Source: Anaeramoeba ignava (Eukaryota; Metamonada; Anaeramoebidae). From it: 64,000 bases of DNA. The stretch lies in contig JAPDFW010000147.1 of the NCBI GenBank assembly GCA_028826165.1, positions 270,501 through 334,500 of the forward strand. Reading direction: 5' to 3'. Positions within the stretch are counted from its first letter, which is position 1; each line of letters begins with the position of its first letter. The position numbers were made by a program, and so were the translations under genes. This document shows, one piece after another, positions 11,272-21,681 of this stretch. The notes beneath the pieces are model-generated. The model searched no databases, was not told the origin of the DNA, and saw only the letters and a list, made by a program, of their open reading frames with translations.

Positions 11272-12777
11272 TTAAATGAAATAAGTCTCAACTTCATCAA
11301 CAATCCAATCACCTTTAGAACCAGCTAAATAACTATGAGCCTCATTTGTTCCTTCTTTAATTCCATTAGGTAGATTATAAGTATTACCAAAATTTGACCA
11401 ACCAGGTTGATGAAAATCAGAATATAAACAAAAATCTGGTGAATCATCTCCATATCCAAAAAATTGACCACATCCAAAATACGGACCATAATTTAAATTA
11501 GAAAAAATTGAAAACAGTTTCTGACTTTGTTTAATTGGAAATTTCTCGAGTTTCCTGTTATTCTTATCATTTCTTAATGAAAAAATAAATGCATCAGGAT
11601 CATTTTGTCTTCCATATTGATAATTATTAAATTGATAATTTCTACTCCATTTTGATCGATCTTTTGGGAAAAATCCAACTTGAGTAAATCCTCCAAAAAC
11701 ATAATTATCTTTTGTTTTGATAATAACTAATGTTTTTCCTTTCCCATCAACTGCTAAATGCCAAGTATTAGAATTAAATCCATCTCTTTTGGCTGAAAAT
11801 CCTTTTTGGATATTGAAAAAGAATTCATCATCGTTTATCCATTCTCTTAATTTTCCAATATGCTCCTTTTCTTTAATAATTTCTGAATCAAATCTCCATC
11901 TTGATTTGAAAATGAACGAATTTGGATTTAGATTTTCGTTTTCAATGTATTGTTTCTGTTTTTCTTTTTGATTTTGGAGTTTTCGGAAATAAATTAATTT
12001 TTGGGAAATTTCATTTGGAATTAAATCCTCTTTCAAAGTATCTTTAAGTTCTTGTTTTGAGAAATCAATAAATCTGATTTTATCAACAATATTTCCAAGT
12101 TGAATTTGTAATTGCTCCTTTTCTTTTTTCTTTAATCTCTTCTTTTCTTTTTCTTGAATAAAATTTGATTTGTATTTTCCCCATTTTATTATTGATTGAA
12201 AAAGTTCGAATTCATTTATTGAAATTTCACCATTTGATAAAATTGAATTTAAATGATTTTCTTCAAGTGCAAGAAAAAAAGGAGTTTTAATAAATTCTTT
12301 CAAATTTTCTGAAATAAATTGATAAGAAGAATCCAATAATTGACCGAAGTTCATTGATTCAGATAATTTAAGAATATCAACAACAGTTTCAAATTGTAAA
12401 TTACTTTTGATAAAATTTGAACAAATTTCAATTAATTCATCAATCAAATATTTTGAAGAAAAAAATAAAATTTGGATTGCATTTTCTAAATTAATTTCAA
12501 TCTTTCCTGAATAAAAATAATTCAAAATTGAATATAGAATTGGAGTTGAAACATCTTGTAAAACCATTTTATTTTCTTGATATTCCTTCATTTTGGATTT
12601 GAAAAGGGATTTAAAATAATGACTTCTTGAAGAAAGAATTGATTTATGAGTTTTAAATGAAATTTGGTTTTGTTCACAAATTATTTCAAAATCAAAATAA
12701 CTTTCTTCTTGATTTTGATTTTGAAATAAATTTTTTAAATCATTTGAAAGTTTTTTTAAATTTGAATAAGTTTCCAT
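11272..12777 (-). CDS. BTB-BACK-TLDc protein
   Basis: An intact 501-residue single-exon gene. Residues about 25-120 are a BTB/POZ domain (YFDFEIICEQ, FKTHKSILSSRSHYFKSLFK, ILNYFYSGKIEINLENAIQI), the module used for dimerisation and, in many proteins, Cullin-3 recruitment. Residues about 125-240 look like a BACK domain (SSKYLIDELIEICSNFIKSN, NEFELFQSIIKWGK). A Lys/Glu linker precedes a TLDc domain at about 305-501 (LREWINDDEFFFNIQKGFSA, KGKTLVIIKTKDNYVFGGFT, FCLYSDF, SYLAGSKGDWIVDEVETYFI end). This BTB+TLDc architecture is found in several amoeboid protists. The TLDc is longer than in the neighbouring broken copy because of a Gly/Asp-rich insertion near FGYGDDSPD. It shares orientation with the tomosyn gene; the start is 94 bp from that gene's stop. 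Confidence 0.92.
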   Translation of the reverse strand: METYSNLKKLSNDLKNLFQNQNQEESYFDFEIICEQNQISFKTHKSILSSRSHYFKSLFKSKMKEYQENKMVLQDVSTPILYSILNYFYSGKIEINLENAIQILFFSSKYLIDELIEICSNFIKSNLQFETVVDILKLSESMNFGQLLDSSYQFISENLKEFIKTPFFLALEENHLNSILSNGEISINEFELFQSIIKWGKYKSNFIQEKEKKRLKKKEKEQLQIQLGNIVDKIRFIDFSKQELKDTLKEDLIPNEISQKLIYFRKLQNQKEKQKQYIENENLNPNSFIFKSRWRFDSEIIKEKEHIGKLREWINDDEFFFNIQKGFSAKRDGFNSNTWHLAVDGKGKTLVIIKTKDNYVFGGFTQVGFFPKDRSKWSRNYQFNNYQYGRQNDPDAFIFSLRNDKNNRKLEKFPIKQSQKLFSIFSNLNYGPYFGCGQFFGYGDDSPDFCLYSDFHQPGWSNFGNTYNLPNGIKEGTNEAHSYLAGSKGDWIVDEVETYFI

Positions 12778-12870
12778 TTTTGAAATAAATAATTTCGAAA
12801 AAGCAAAAAAATGAAAATTAAAATTTTTGCTTTTTTTTTATTTAATTAAATTTTTTCTTCTTTTTCTTCT

Positions 12871-15800
12871 TTAAAAAAAACCTTTTTTCTTTTGAGTTAA
12901 TTGACGAATATTTGACAAAAACTCACTTGAATTATTTGTTAGTTGATTTGATCTAATTTCAAGATTTTCAATTTTTTCTCCTCTTTCTAACAATTTATCA
13001 CGAGCTTGAGAAATTTGACCCAAAGCATCATTTCCATCAATTTTATCATCAATTGGTTTCAAAGTTGAATCATTTTGAAAAAGTGAAGATGAAAATGTTT
13101 CTTCCTTTTGAGGTTTTTTTTGAGTATATTGTTTTTCACCAAAAGATTTATAAAATTCAGTTAAAGTAACTTTTTTGTTTTTTGATTTTAAAGTAGAATT
13201 TGGTAATTTTTTGGGTTGTTTCACTTGAATTGAAGTGGAATAAAGTGACGGTAAAGATTCTGGAATTGAAAGATAATTTTCATTTTTTAATAAAGAAGAT
13301 TGTCCAAATTCTGATGATTTTGTTACCCAAAAAATTCGACCATCTTTTAAAAAATCAAACAAAGAATCATTAAATGCTTTTTGAGGAATTTCGAGCGATT
13401 GTTTTAAATTTATTGAGAAAACTTCGTCAAGTTTTAATAAAGAAATCATTTTAATGTTTTGGATCAAATGATTTTTTTCACTATAAGTAAATAATATCAA
13501 TCCATTCTTTATATTTTGATTTGGGTTATTTTGGTTCAAAAGTTCATCTAAATTTTGTTTTTGATTTTGTTTTAAATTTCCTGAAATATTTAGAATTGAA
13601 GCTTGCGTGATAATTTCTTCAAATTCTATTTTCCCAACATTCTCAAGTTTGGAATTGATCAAAAATATTGTTTTTTCAAAGCAAATGAGATAATAATAAG
13701 CAGGAATTTCTGGAATTTTTACATCTTTTATAATTTCAATTTTTTCAATTTCACTTCCAAATTCATTTAAAAGAAACACTTTTATAATTTTTTGGTTGAT
13801 ATTAAGCTTGTTCAAAACATTGAGATCAATTAATTCACCTGAAGAAACATCCAGTAATTGAATTTTTCCATTTTCAAATCCAATGAAAGCAATATTTACT
13901 TGTTTAATTTCCTTTTTTTTTCCTATTGGGACTTGAAACAATTGAATGAATGATATTTTGTTTTCTCCATAATTTTTAAAATGAATAACTGGAGATTCTT
14001 TTGAAATGGAAACAACACAAACATTTCCTGAAATATCTGATGTTATTAAGAGTTGATTTTCATCTACAACCAAAACTTTCATTTGGTTTAAATTTGTTTT
14101 ATGTATTTTGAATAATTGAGTAATATAATAATTGCTTTTTTCTGCTTTTTCATTTTGATTTTCTTCTTTTTTATTTTCTTTTTTTGATTCTTCTTGTTTT
14201 GGATTTTCTTTTTCATTTTCTTTTTTTGGATTTTGATTTTGATTTTCTTCTTTTTTTGATTCTTCTTTTTTTGGATTTTCTTTTTTCCAATTTTTTTCTT
14301 CTTTTTGAAGAACTAATGGTTTTCTTCTTGGAGAATTTGGTTTATCTCCTTTTTTATCTTCTTTTTTATCTTCTTTTTTCTCTTCTTTTTATCTTGTTTT
14401 TTATCTTGTTTTTTATCTTTTTTTTTATCTTGCTTTTTATTTTGTTTTTTATTTTGTTTTTTATCTTTCTTTTGTTCTAATTGTTTTTCATATTCAATAA
14501 TTTTGGAAGAATCAATAATTTTGAAAGAATCAATAATCTCCTCTTGATCATAATAAGTAAGTAAAATAACTTCTCCACTTTTAAATGAAACAAAAAGATG
14601 TTCTGAATTTGGTTCAAATATAAAATCAAAAATTGTTGAATCCAATGGTTTTGGAATATTTTTCTCTTCCAAATATTTTAAAATATCACATTCACATATA
14701 AAAAGTAAAGCAAATGTTGAAGCATCCCAAAATCTAATAAAAGAATCTTGATGACTAAATAATAAATAATAAATCAAAAATAAATAATAAATAAATTGGA
14801 ATTTTGTTTTTTTGTTTTTACGCTGTAATTATAACTGTTGATGGTTTTGATTCATAATGATTTGAAAAATCTCCTCCATTAAATGGCCAAAAACTTTCAT
14901 TTTTATTACGAGATCCCATCCATGATAAAGAAAGTGAAACAAGAAAAGTTTCAGAAATTTGATAATAAACTTTCATTGCTAATATTGGTGATATTTTTCC
15001 ACGAAAATGATAAGGAATCTCCATAAAGGAAATATTTTGATTCCTAAATTAAAAGAAATATTTGATTTGAATATTGATTCAAAATATTTCAATTATAAAT
15101 TTATACTTTGAACTATTTTCAATATAAAATGTTGTTTTTCCTGATTTATAAAGTAGAATTAATGCATCTGGTGTTTGAATTTCATTTAACCAAGGAGAAG
15201 AAAAAAATCCAGAAAAGGAAATTAAATCATCTTTTTTTTGGGTTGATTGAATGATTTGAATTTTAGAGAATTGTTTCATTTGTTTGTTGTGATTAAGAAT
15301 AATAACACCATGATTTTGATTTTCTTTATCTTTTTGATTTTCTTTATCTTTTTCTTTATCTTTTTCTTTATCTTTTTCTTTATCTTTTTCTTTATCTTTT
15401 TCTTTTTCTTTTTCTTTTTGATTTTGATTTTCTTTTTCTTTTTCTTTTTTTTCTTTTTGATTTTGATTTTGATTTTGATTTTATTTTTATTTTTTTTTTT
15501 CATTATCTTTTTGATTTTGATTTTTTGATTTTGATTTTGATTTTGATTTTTGATTTAGATTTTGATTTAGATTTTGATTTTGATTTTGATTTTGATTTTC
15601 TTTATCTTTATGCTTGTGTTTATGTTTATGTTTATGTTTATGTTTGTGTTTATGCTCTTTTTTCAATGCTGTTTTATGAATAAAAATTTCTCCATAACCT
15701 GATTTCCTATAAAAATAATTAAACCATCAATTAAAAATGAAGAAAAATATTCCTTAACAAATTAAAAAATACTTTTTAGACTGAGTCCAAAAAAGATTTT

Positions 15801-17387
15801 GAATTGAAGTTTTTTGATCCGATTCTGAAAATATAAAAATAGGTTTTGGTTTTGAAATATCCCAAATTGCAACAGAACCATTATTATAACCACTAACAAA
15901 ATATTTTGCATCCCATCTGAAAAATAAACAATTAAGACTAAGTTGTGAATTTTGATTTTTTTCTTCTTCAAGAATAAATTCTTTGATAACAATATTTTTC
16001 TCTAAATTAAATATAATTGCAAGATTATTTGAATATCCAATCAATATTATTTTTTCATCAACTGGTGATATTTGAATTCCAACAACTGCTTTTTTATTTT
16101 GTGAATTAATCATATTTTTGATTTTTGGATTGATTTTTGATAAAACATAATCATATTCAATTGAAAAATTGGAAAATCTTAATGTTTCCATATTCATTAC
16201 AAGAATATTCCCTTCATTTGTTCCCAAATGAAAAAAAGGAGAATTAAAAGTGCAACAAAGTGATGTTATTCTATTTTAATTTAAATTTTTGATTTTAATT
16301 TTGATTTTAATTTTAATTTTGATTTCAATTTTAATTTTGATTTTGATTTTTAAATTTTAATTTTAATTTAAATTTTAATTTTGATTTTGATTTTGATTTT
16401 GATATTAATTTTGATTTTAATTTTGAATTTTAATTTTAATTTTGATTTTAATTTTAATTTTGATTTTAATTTTAATTTTGATTTTGATTTTGATTTTGAT
16501 TTTTGATATTAATTTTGATTTTAATATTGATTTTAATTTTAATTTTAATTTTGATTTTGATTTTAAATTTTGATTTTAATTTTAATTTTGATTTTAATTT
16601 TAATTTTAATTTTAATTTTAATTTTAATTTTAATTTTGATTTTAATTTTAATTTTGATTTTGATTTTGATTTTAATTTTAATTTTGATTTTAATTTTGAT
16701 TTTGATTTTAATTTTAATTTAAATTTTAATTTTAATTTTGATTTTGATTTTGATTTTAAATTTTGATTTTAATTTTAATTTTAATTTTAAATTTTGGTTT
16801 TAATTTTAAATTTTAATTTTAATTTTAATTTTAATATTGATTTGATTTTGATTTTAATTTTAATTTTAATTTTGATTTTGATTTTGATATTAATTTTTAA
16901 TTTTGATTTAAATTTTGATTTTTTACTGATCTTCAGAATTTATTGAATTTGAAAAAGATCTAGTTTCTAAAGACCATAAAATAATCATACTTCTTATTTT
17001 TTGAGAATTTTCTTCTTTAAAATCTGAAATTGAAATTAAAACACCTTGATTTAAATGAAATTGTAATAATTTAATAGGTTTTTCACTAAAAACTGAAGAT
17101 AAAATATATTCAACATTTGGTTTTCCAAATCTAAAAAAAACGGAAAAAAAATATTTTTTAAATTTAAAATTTTGCTTTAAATTTCTTTTTAATTCTTTTT
17201 ACATTTTAATTGAACCACTTTTTGTTCCAATTGCAAAAATAGATTGAACAGAATCAATTGCAACTACAGTTGGATTTGAAATAAACCCATGATGAGTTGT
17301 TGAGCGTAAATTAAATAATCTTTTAGTAATTTGTGAATCATGTAACTTAATTTGTTTTCGAAAAGTATTTTTAATAGTTTTAAGCAT
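12871..17387 (-). CDS. STXBP5-like: Tomosyn/Lgl-type WD40 protein with C-terminal R-SNARE
   Basis: Six exons: 17387-17203, 17130-16927, 16270-15773, 15706-15107, 15043-14822 and 14754-12871. All junctions are GT-AG with matching phases, giving about 1197 residues, the usual tomosyn size. The N-terminus HHGFISNPTVVAIDSVQSIF AIGTKSGSIK|IFGKPNVEY is the hallmark Lgl/tomosyn first blade. Later blades include LGTNEGNILVMN, ILIGYSNNLAIIF, GYNNGSVAIWD and HQDSFIRFWDAS. The C-terminus carries a VAMP-like motif (ISQARDKLLERGEKIENLEI) with the central Arg. In animals and yeast (Sro7) this family binds syntaxin-type Q-SNAREs and limits vesicle fusion. Two defects: two in-frame TAA codons in a Lys/Asn stretch (15481-15489), and a one-base loss in an A run near 14386 needed to join the last blades. 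I prefer assembly error to a true pseudogene, since all other domains are intact. The ATG at 17387 is chosen over 17462, which would add a Phe/Lys stretch encoded by promoter-like sequence. Confidence 0.85.
16271..16926 (-). repeat. Tomosyn intron 2: AAAATT/AAAATC array
   Basis: A 656 bp intron almost wholly (AAAATT) and (AAAATC) units on the coding strand, appearing as TTTTAATTTTGA on the plus strand. The donor is A|GTAAAAAATC and the acceptor TAAAATAG. The coding strand has no G apart from the splice sites. Confidence 0.85.
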
Positions 17388-17404
17388 TTTAAATTCAAAA
17401 ACAA

Positions 17405-17462
17405 AATGAAAAAAATGAAAAAAAATTAAAAATGGAAAAATTTTTTTGTTTTGTTTTTTCAT
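17405..17462 (-). promoter_or_regulatory. Tomosyn start-proximal TTTTTCATTTTTTTCATTTT element
   Basis: On the coding strand two TTTCATTTTTTTCATTTTG-type blocks lie within 40 bp of the ATG at 17387. A similar element precedes most starts in the window. Transcription-start function is inferred. Confidence 0.45.
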
Positions 17463-17785
17463 TTTGATCTTTAAATTTAATTTTGATTTTAATTTTAATT
17501 TTAATTTTAATTTTTAATTTTAATTTTTATTTGGATTTTAATTTTAATTTTAATTTTAATTTTAATTTTAATTTTAATTTTAATTTTAATTTTAATTTTA
17601 ATTTTGATTTTAATTTTAATTTTAATTTTAATTTTAATTTTAATTTTAATTTTAATTTTAATTTTAAATTTTAATTTTAATTTTAATTTTAATTTTAATT
17701 TTGATTTTGATTTTAATTTTAATTTTAATTTTGATTTTAATTTTAATTTTGATTTTGATTTTAATTTTGATTTTAATTATTAATT
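17463..17785. repeat. Intergenic TTTTAA / TTTTGA hexamer array
   Basis: 323 bp of hexamers between the tomosyn start and the RCC1-BTB copy 1 stop. A related run lies between RCC1-BTB copies 1 and 2 (19664-19806), suggesting the array travelled with the tandem duplication. Confidence 0.75.
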
Positions 17786-19663
17786 TTAATTTTGATTATT
17801 AAATTTGTTAATTAATAAATTCAATAAATTTGGATTTGTTTGATTAAATTTTTTGATAAATTCCTTTGTTTTTTTCTTTTCTTCATTTTGATTATTAAAT
17901 TTGTTAATTAATAAATCAAATAAATTTGGATTTGTTTGATTTAATTGAAAATAATCAATTCCAATTTTAATTTCATCAATTATTTCTTGTGTAATTTCAA
18001 TTTCATCTTTAATTTGATTTGAATAAATCCAATATTCAAATATTTGAAATGATTTATTACTTAATTCACTATAATCTGTAACTTTATTAGATTTATCTTC
18101 TGTAACAGATAAAAACATTCCTCGATATAATTCACTTCTCATTATTAATATTAATTTGGGAAATTTATATTGTTTTTCTTTTCTTTCAATAATAAAATCT
18201 TTTTCATTTTTTTCATTTTCATTTAAATAAATTCTTTTCATTGTTTCTTCAATTTTTTCATTTGAATTTATAATTTCTTTAATTTCAGAATATAATTTTG
18301 GATTTATTTTGGAATTGTTTGAATAAATCATTTCAAATATTTGATTTGATTCTTTAATTGATTTATTTGAAATAATTTCTTGAAGTTTTTCAATTTCATT
18401 TTGATTTTGATTTAATCTATAATTTAATATTAATTTATGAGCTTCAATTATTTCTCCATTTTCGGTTTTAAATGAAATATTACAAAATTCTTTTCTTCTA
18501 AATAATTTTATCAAATCTTCTTCAAGATTGGAAAAAGGAGGAGAATAATAAAGAAATGAATTATCAAATCCACAAGAAATATGATAATTAGAAATATTTT
18601 CATTAAATCTTAATTTAGGAAGTTTAATTTGAATTGGAATTAATTGATCGTTTGTATCTCCAGTTCCTAATTGGCCATAATAATTCCTTCCAAATACTAT
18701 TAGTTTTGAATTGGAAGTTAAAATCAAAGCATGAACTTGTCCAACAGAAAAATCAAGAATATTATCATCATTTTCAAATAAAGATGATTTGATTTCAGTA
18801 AATTCATAAGTACTTTCAAATTTACCAAGTCCATTAGATGAATAAAATCCACATGAATAAAGTTTTCTTTTTGGATTTTGATTTTCATTTTCAATCAACA
18901 TTATTGAATGAAAAAATCCAGATTGAATATCAATTATTTTGCCTTTTGGAATATTTTGGATTTTGGTTAATTTTTGGATTTTTTTTTCTTTTCTTCTTGA
19001 TTCTCCTAATCCAAGTTGACCATAACTATTCCAACCACATCCAAATAATTCTTGATTTGAAGTTAAAAGAAAAATAGAATTTGAAAAATTTCCTGAAAAT
19101 ATTTTAGAAACATTTTTCATCATTAAAATTGGTTTTTCTGTTTTTTTAAGTGTTTCAGAATCAAAACCAAGTTGACCATATTGATTTGAACCAATTCCAT
19201 AAACATTATGATTTGAAGTTAATAAGTAAATTGAATTGTATCCAGAAACAACATCTTCAATTATTCTATCATTTTTATCTTCAATTAATGATGAAATATT
19301 GATAAATTCTTTTGGATTATTTGAATTAATATCTTTTCCTTTAGCAAATACATTTCCTTCTATTGTTAAAATAGCTTCATTCGAATAACCAACAGTTACT
19401 TTTTGAATATTTTCTTCAATTTGGATTTTTGAAGGATTTTGTTTTGAATTATTTTCTCTTAAATATTCTATTGCTTTTCCATTTTTAAAAAGGAAAATTG
19501 TTGAAAAATTTCCTGATGAAATTTGTTTAATTTGTTTTTCATTTTCATTTTCATTTTCATTTTCATTTTCAAATTTAAATTGAATTGGTTTTATTATTTT
19601 TTCTGATTTATTTTTGAAAAGTTTTGGATAATTATTTTGACCAAAAAATAAACAATCATTCAT
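17786..19663 (-). CDS. RCC1-BTB protein, tandem copy 1 (intact)
   Basis: A 625-residue single-exon gene. Residues about 1-390 form RCC1-like beta-propeller repeats, each with a Gly-rich signature (NVYGIGSNQYGQLGF, LFGCGWNSYGQLGLG, LIVFGRNYYGQLGTGD). After FSNLEEDLIKLFRRKEFCNI a first, incomplete BTB begins (ISFKTENGEIIEAHKLIL). A second BTB-like module is near residues 490-580 (KDFIIERKEKQYKFPKLILI, MRSELYRGMFLSV, FQIFEYWIYSNQI). RCC1-BTB proteins are thought to be adaptors; RCC1 folds can act as Ran GEFs but no such evidence exists here. The C-terminus carries a direct duplication of NQTNPNLxxLLINKFNNQN, absent from copy 2. The start is at MNDCLFFGQN. It is a close paralogue of copy 2, 1938 bp upstream on the minus strand. 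Confidence 0.9.
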   Translation of the reverse strand: MNDCLFFGQNNYPKLFKNKSEKIIKPIQFKFENENENENENEKQIKQISSGNFSTIFLFKNGKAIEYLRENNSKQNPSKIQIEENIQKVTVGYSNEAILTIEGNVFAKGKDINSNNPKEFINISSLIEDKNDRIIEDVVSGYNSIYLLTSNHNVYGIGSNQYGQLGFDSETLKKTEKPILMMKNVSKIFSGNFSNSIFLLTSNQELFGCGWNSYGQLGLGESRRKEKKIQKLTKIQNIPKGKIIDIQSGFFHSIMLIENENQNPKRKLYSCGFYSSNGLGKFESTYEFTEIKSSLFENDDNILDFSVGQVHALILTSNSKLIVFGRNYYGQLGTGDTNDQLIPIQIKLPKLRFNENISNYHISCGFDNSFLYYSPPFSNLEEDLIKLFRRKEFCNISFKTENGEIIEAHKLILNYRLNQNQNEIEKLQEIISNKSIKESNQIFEMIYSNNSKINPKLYSEIKEIINSNEKIEETMKRIYLNENEKNEKDFIIERKEKQYKFPKLILIMRSELYRGMFLSVTEDKSNKVTDYSELSNKSFQIFEYWIYSNQIKDEIEITQEIIDEIKIGIDYFQLNQTNPNLFDLLINKFNNQNEEKKKTKEFIKKFNQTNPNLLNLLINKFNNQN

Positions 19664-19806
19664 TTTTAAAAAAGAAAAAAAATGAAAAAATGATTTTTGG
19701 ATTTTAAATTTTAATTTTAATTTTAATTTTAATTTTAATTTTAATTTTAATTTTAATTTTAATTTTAATTTTAATTTTAATTTTAATTTTAATTTTAATT
19801 TTAATT
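19664..19806. repeat. TTTTAA hexamer run between tandem RCC1-BTB copies
   Basis: A run of about 20 TTTTAA units (19700-19810) abuts the stop of copy 2. A minus-strand TTTTTTCATTTTTTTTC element precedes the ATG of copy 1 at 19672-19690. Confidence 0.75.
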
Positions 19807-21601
19807 TTAATTTTGATTATTAAATTTATTAATTAATAAATCAAATAAATTTGGATTTGTTTGATTTAATTGAAAATAATCAATTCCAATTTTAATTTCA
19901 TTAATAATTTCTTGTGTAATTTGAATTTCATCTTTAATTTGATTTGAATAAATCCAATATTCAAATATTTGAAATGATTTATTACTTAATTCACTATAAT
20001 CTGTAACTTTATTTGATTTATCTTCTGTTACAGATAAAAACATTCCTCGATATAATTCACTTCTCATTATTAATATTAATTTAGGAAATTTATATTGTTT
20101 TTCTTTTCTTTCAATTATAAAATCTTTTTCATTTTCATTTTCATTTTCATTTAAATAAATTCTTTTCATTGTTTCTTCAATTTTTTCATTTAAATTTATA
20201 ATTTCTTTAATTTCAGAATATAATTTTGAATTTATTATTCTGTTTGAATAAATCATTTCAAATATTTGATTTGATTCTTTAATTGATTTTTGAAATAATT
20301 TCTTGAAGTTTTTCAATTTCATTTTGATTTTGATTTAATCTATATTTCAATATTAATTTATGAGCTTCAATTATTTCTCCATTTTCTGTTTTAAATGAAA
20401 TATCACAAAATTCTTTTCTTCTAAATAGATTTATCAAATCTTCTTCAAGATTGGAAAAAGGAGGAGAATAATAAAGAAATGATTTATCAAATCCACAAGA
20501 AATATGATAATTAGAAATATTTTCATTAAATCTTAATTCAGGAAGTTCAATTTGAATTGGATTTGATTGATAATTTGTATTTCCAGTTCCTAATTGGCCA
20601 TATAAATTATTTCCAAATACTATTAATTTTGGTTTGGAAGTTAAAATCAAAGCATGAACTTGTCCAACAGAAAAATCAAGAATATTATCATCATTTTCAA
20701 ATAAAGATGATTTGATTTCAGTAAATTCATAAGTACTTTCATCTTTGCCAAGTCCATTACATGGATAATTTCCACATGAATAAAGTTTTCTTTTTGGATT
20801 TTGATTTTGATTTTCATTTTCAATCATCATTATTGAATGAAAAAATCCTGATTGAATATCAATTATTTTACCTTTTGGAATATTTTGGATTTTGGTTAAT
20901 TTTTGGATTTCTGTTTCTTTTCTTGATTCTCCTAATCCAAGTTGACCATAACTATTCCAACCACATCCAAATAATTCTTGATTTGAATTTAAAAGAAAAA
21001 CATAATTCGAAGTATTTCCTGAAAATATTTTAGAAACATTTCTCATCATTAAAATTGGTTTTTCTGTATTTGGAAGTGTTTTAGAATTAAAACCAAGTTG
21101 ACTAAATTGATTTAAACCAATTCCATAAACATTTTGATTTGAAGTTAATAAATAAATTGAATTGTATCCAGAAACAATATCTTCAATTATTCTATCATTT
21201 TTATCTTCAATTAATGATGAAATATTGATAAATTCTTTTGGATTATTTGAATTAATATCTTTTCCTTTGGCAAATACATTTCCTTCTAATGTTAAAATAG
21301 CTTCATTCGAATAACAAACAGTTACTTTTTGAATATTTTCTTCAATTTGAATTTTTTGAGGATTTTGTTTTGAATTATTTTCATTTAAATATTCTATTGC
21401 TTTTCCATTTTTAAAAAGGAAAATTGTTGAAAAATTTCCTGATGAAATTTGTTTAATTTGTTTTTCATTTTCATTTTCATTTTCATTTTCATTTTCATTT
21501 TCATTTTCAAATTTAAATTGAATTGGTTTTTTTATTATTTCTGGTTCATTTTTGATAATTTTTGGATATTGATTTTGACCAAAAAATAAACAATCATTCA
21601 T
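19807..21601 (-). CDS. RCC1-BTB protein, tandem copy 2 (frameshifted)
   Basis: Nearly the same protein as copy 1 (MNDCLFFGQN start at 21601, the same RCC1 blades and the same tail). The open frame ends after KLQEIISKIN near 20279 and resumes in another frame (QKSIKESNQIFEMIY) down to 19807. Alignment with copy 1 shows why: copy 1 reads TTTCAAATAAATCAATT whereas copy 2 reads TTTCAAAAATCAATT, a two-base loss near 20285-20291. As it stands copy 2 encodes a 440-residue RCC1-only product, without the BTB modules. The ENENENEN tract near residue 35 differs in length between copies. It is either a young pseudogene or one affected by a local sequence error. The start is divergent from the kelch-BTB gene across 80 bp. 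Confidence 0.82.
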
Positions 21602-21681
21602 TTTTGAAAAAGAAAAAAATGAAATTTTAATTTTTTATTTTTCATTTTTCATTTTTCTCATTTTTTTTCAATTAATTTTAA
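21602..21681. promoter_or_regulatory. 80 bp divergent promoter, RCC1-BTB copy 2 / kelch-BTB
   Basis: The gap contains TTTTTCATTTTTCATTTTTC on the plus strand (21640-21660) and the same type of element on the minus strand (TTTCATTTTTTTC near 21610). Each lies 20-40 bp from an ATG. It is one of the shortest bidirectional spacers in the window. Confidence 0.5.

Noticed and set aside
15276-15528. Lys/Ile or Phe/Leu-rich ORFs in both strands
   Set aside because: They are shadows of the low-complexity part of tomosyn exon 4.
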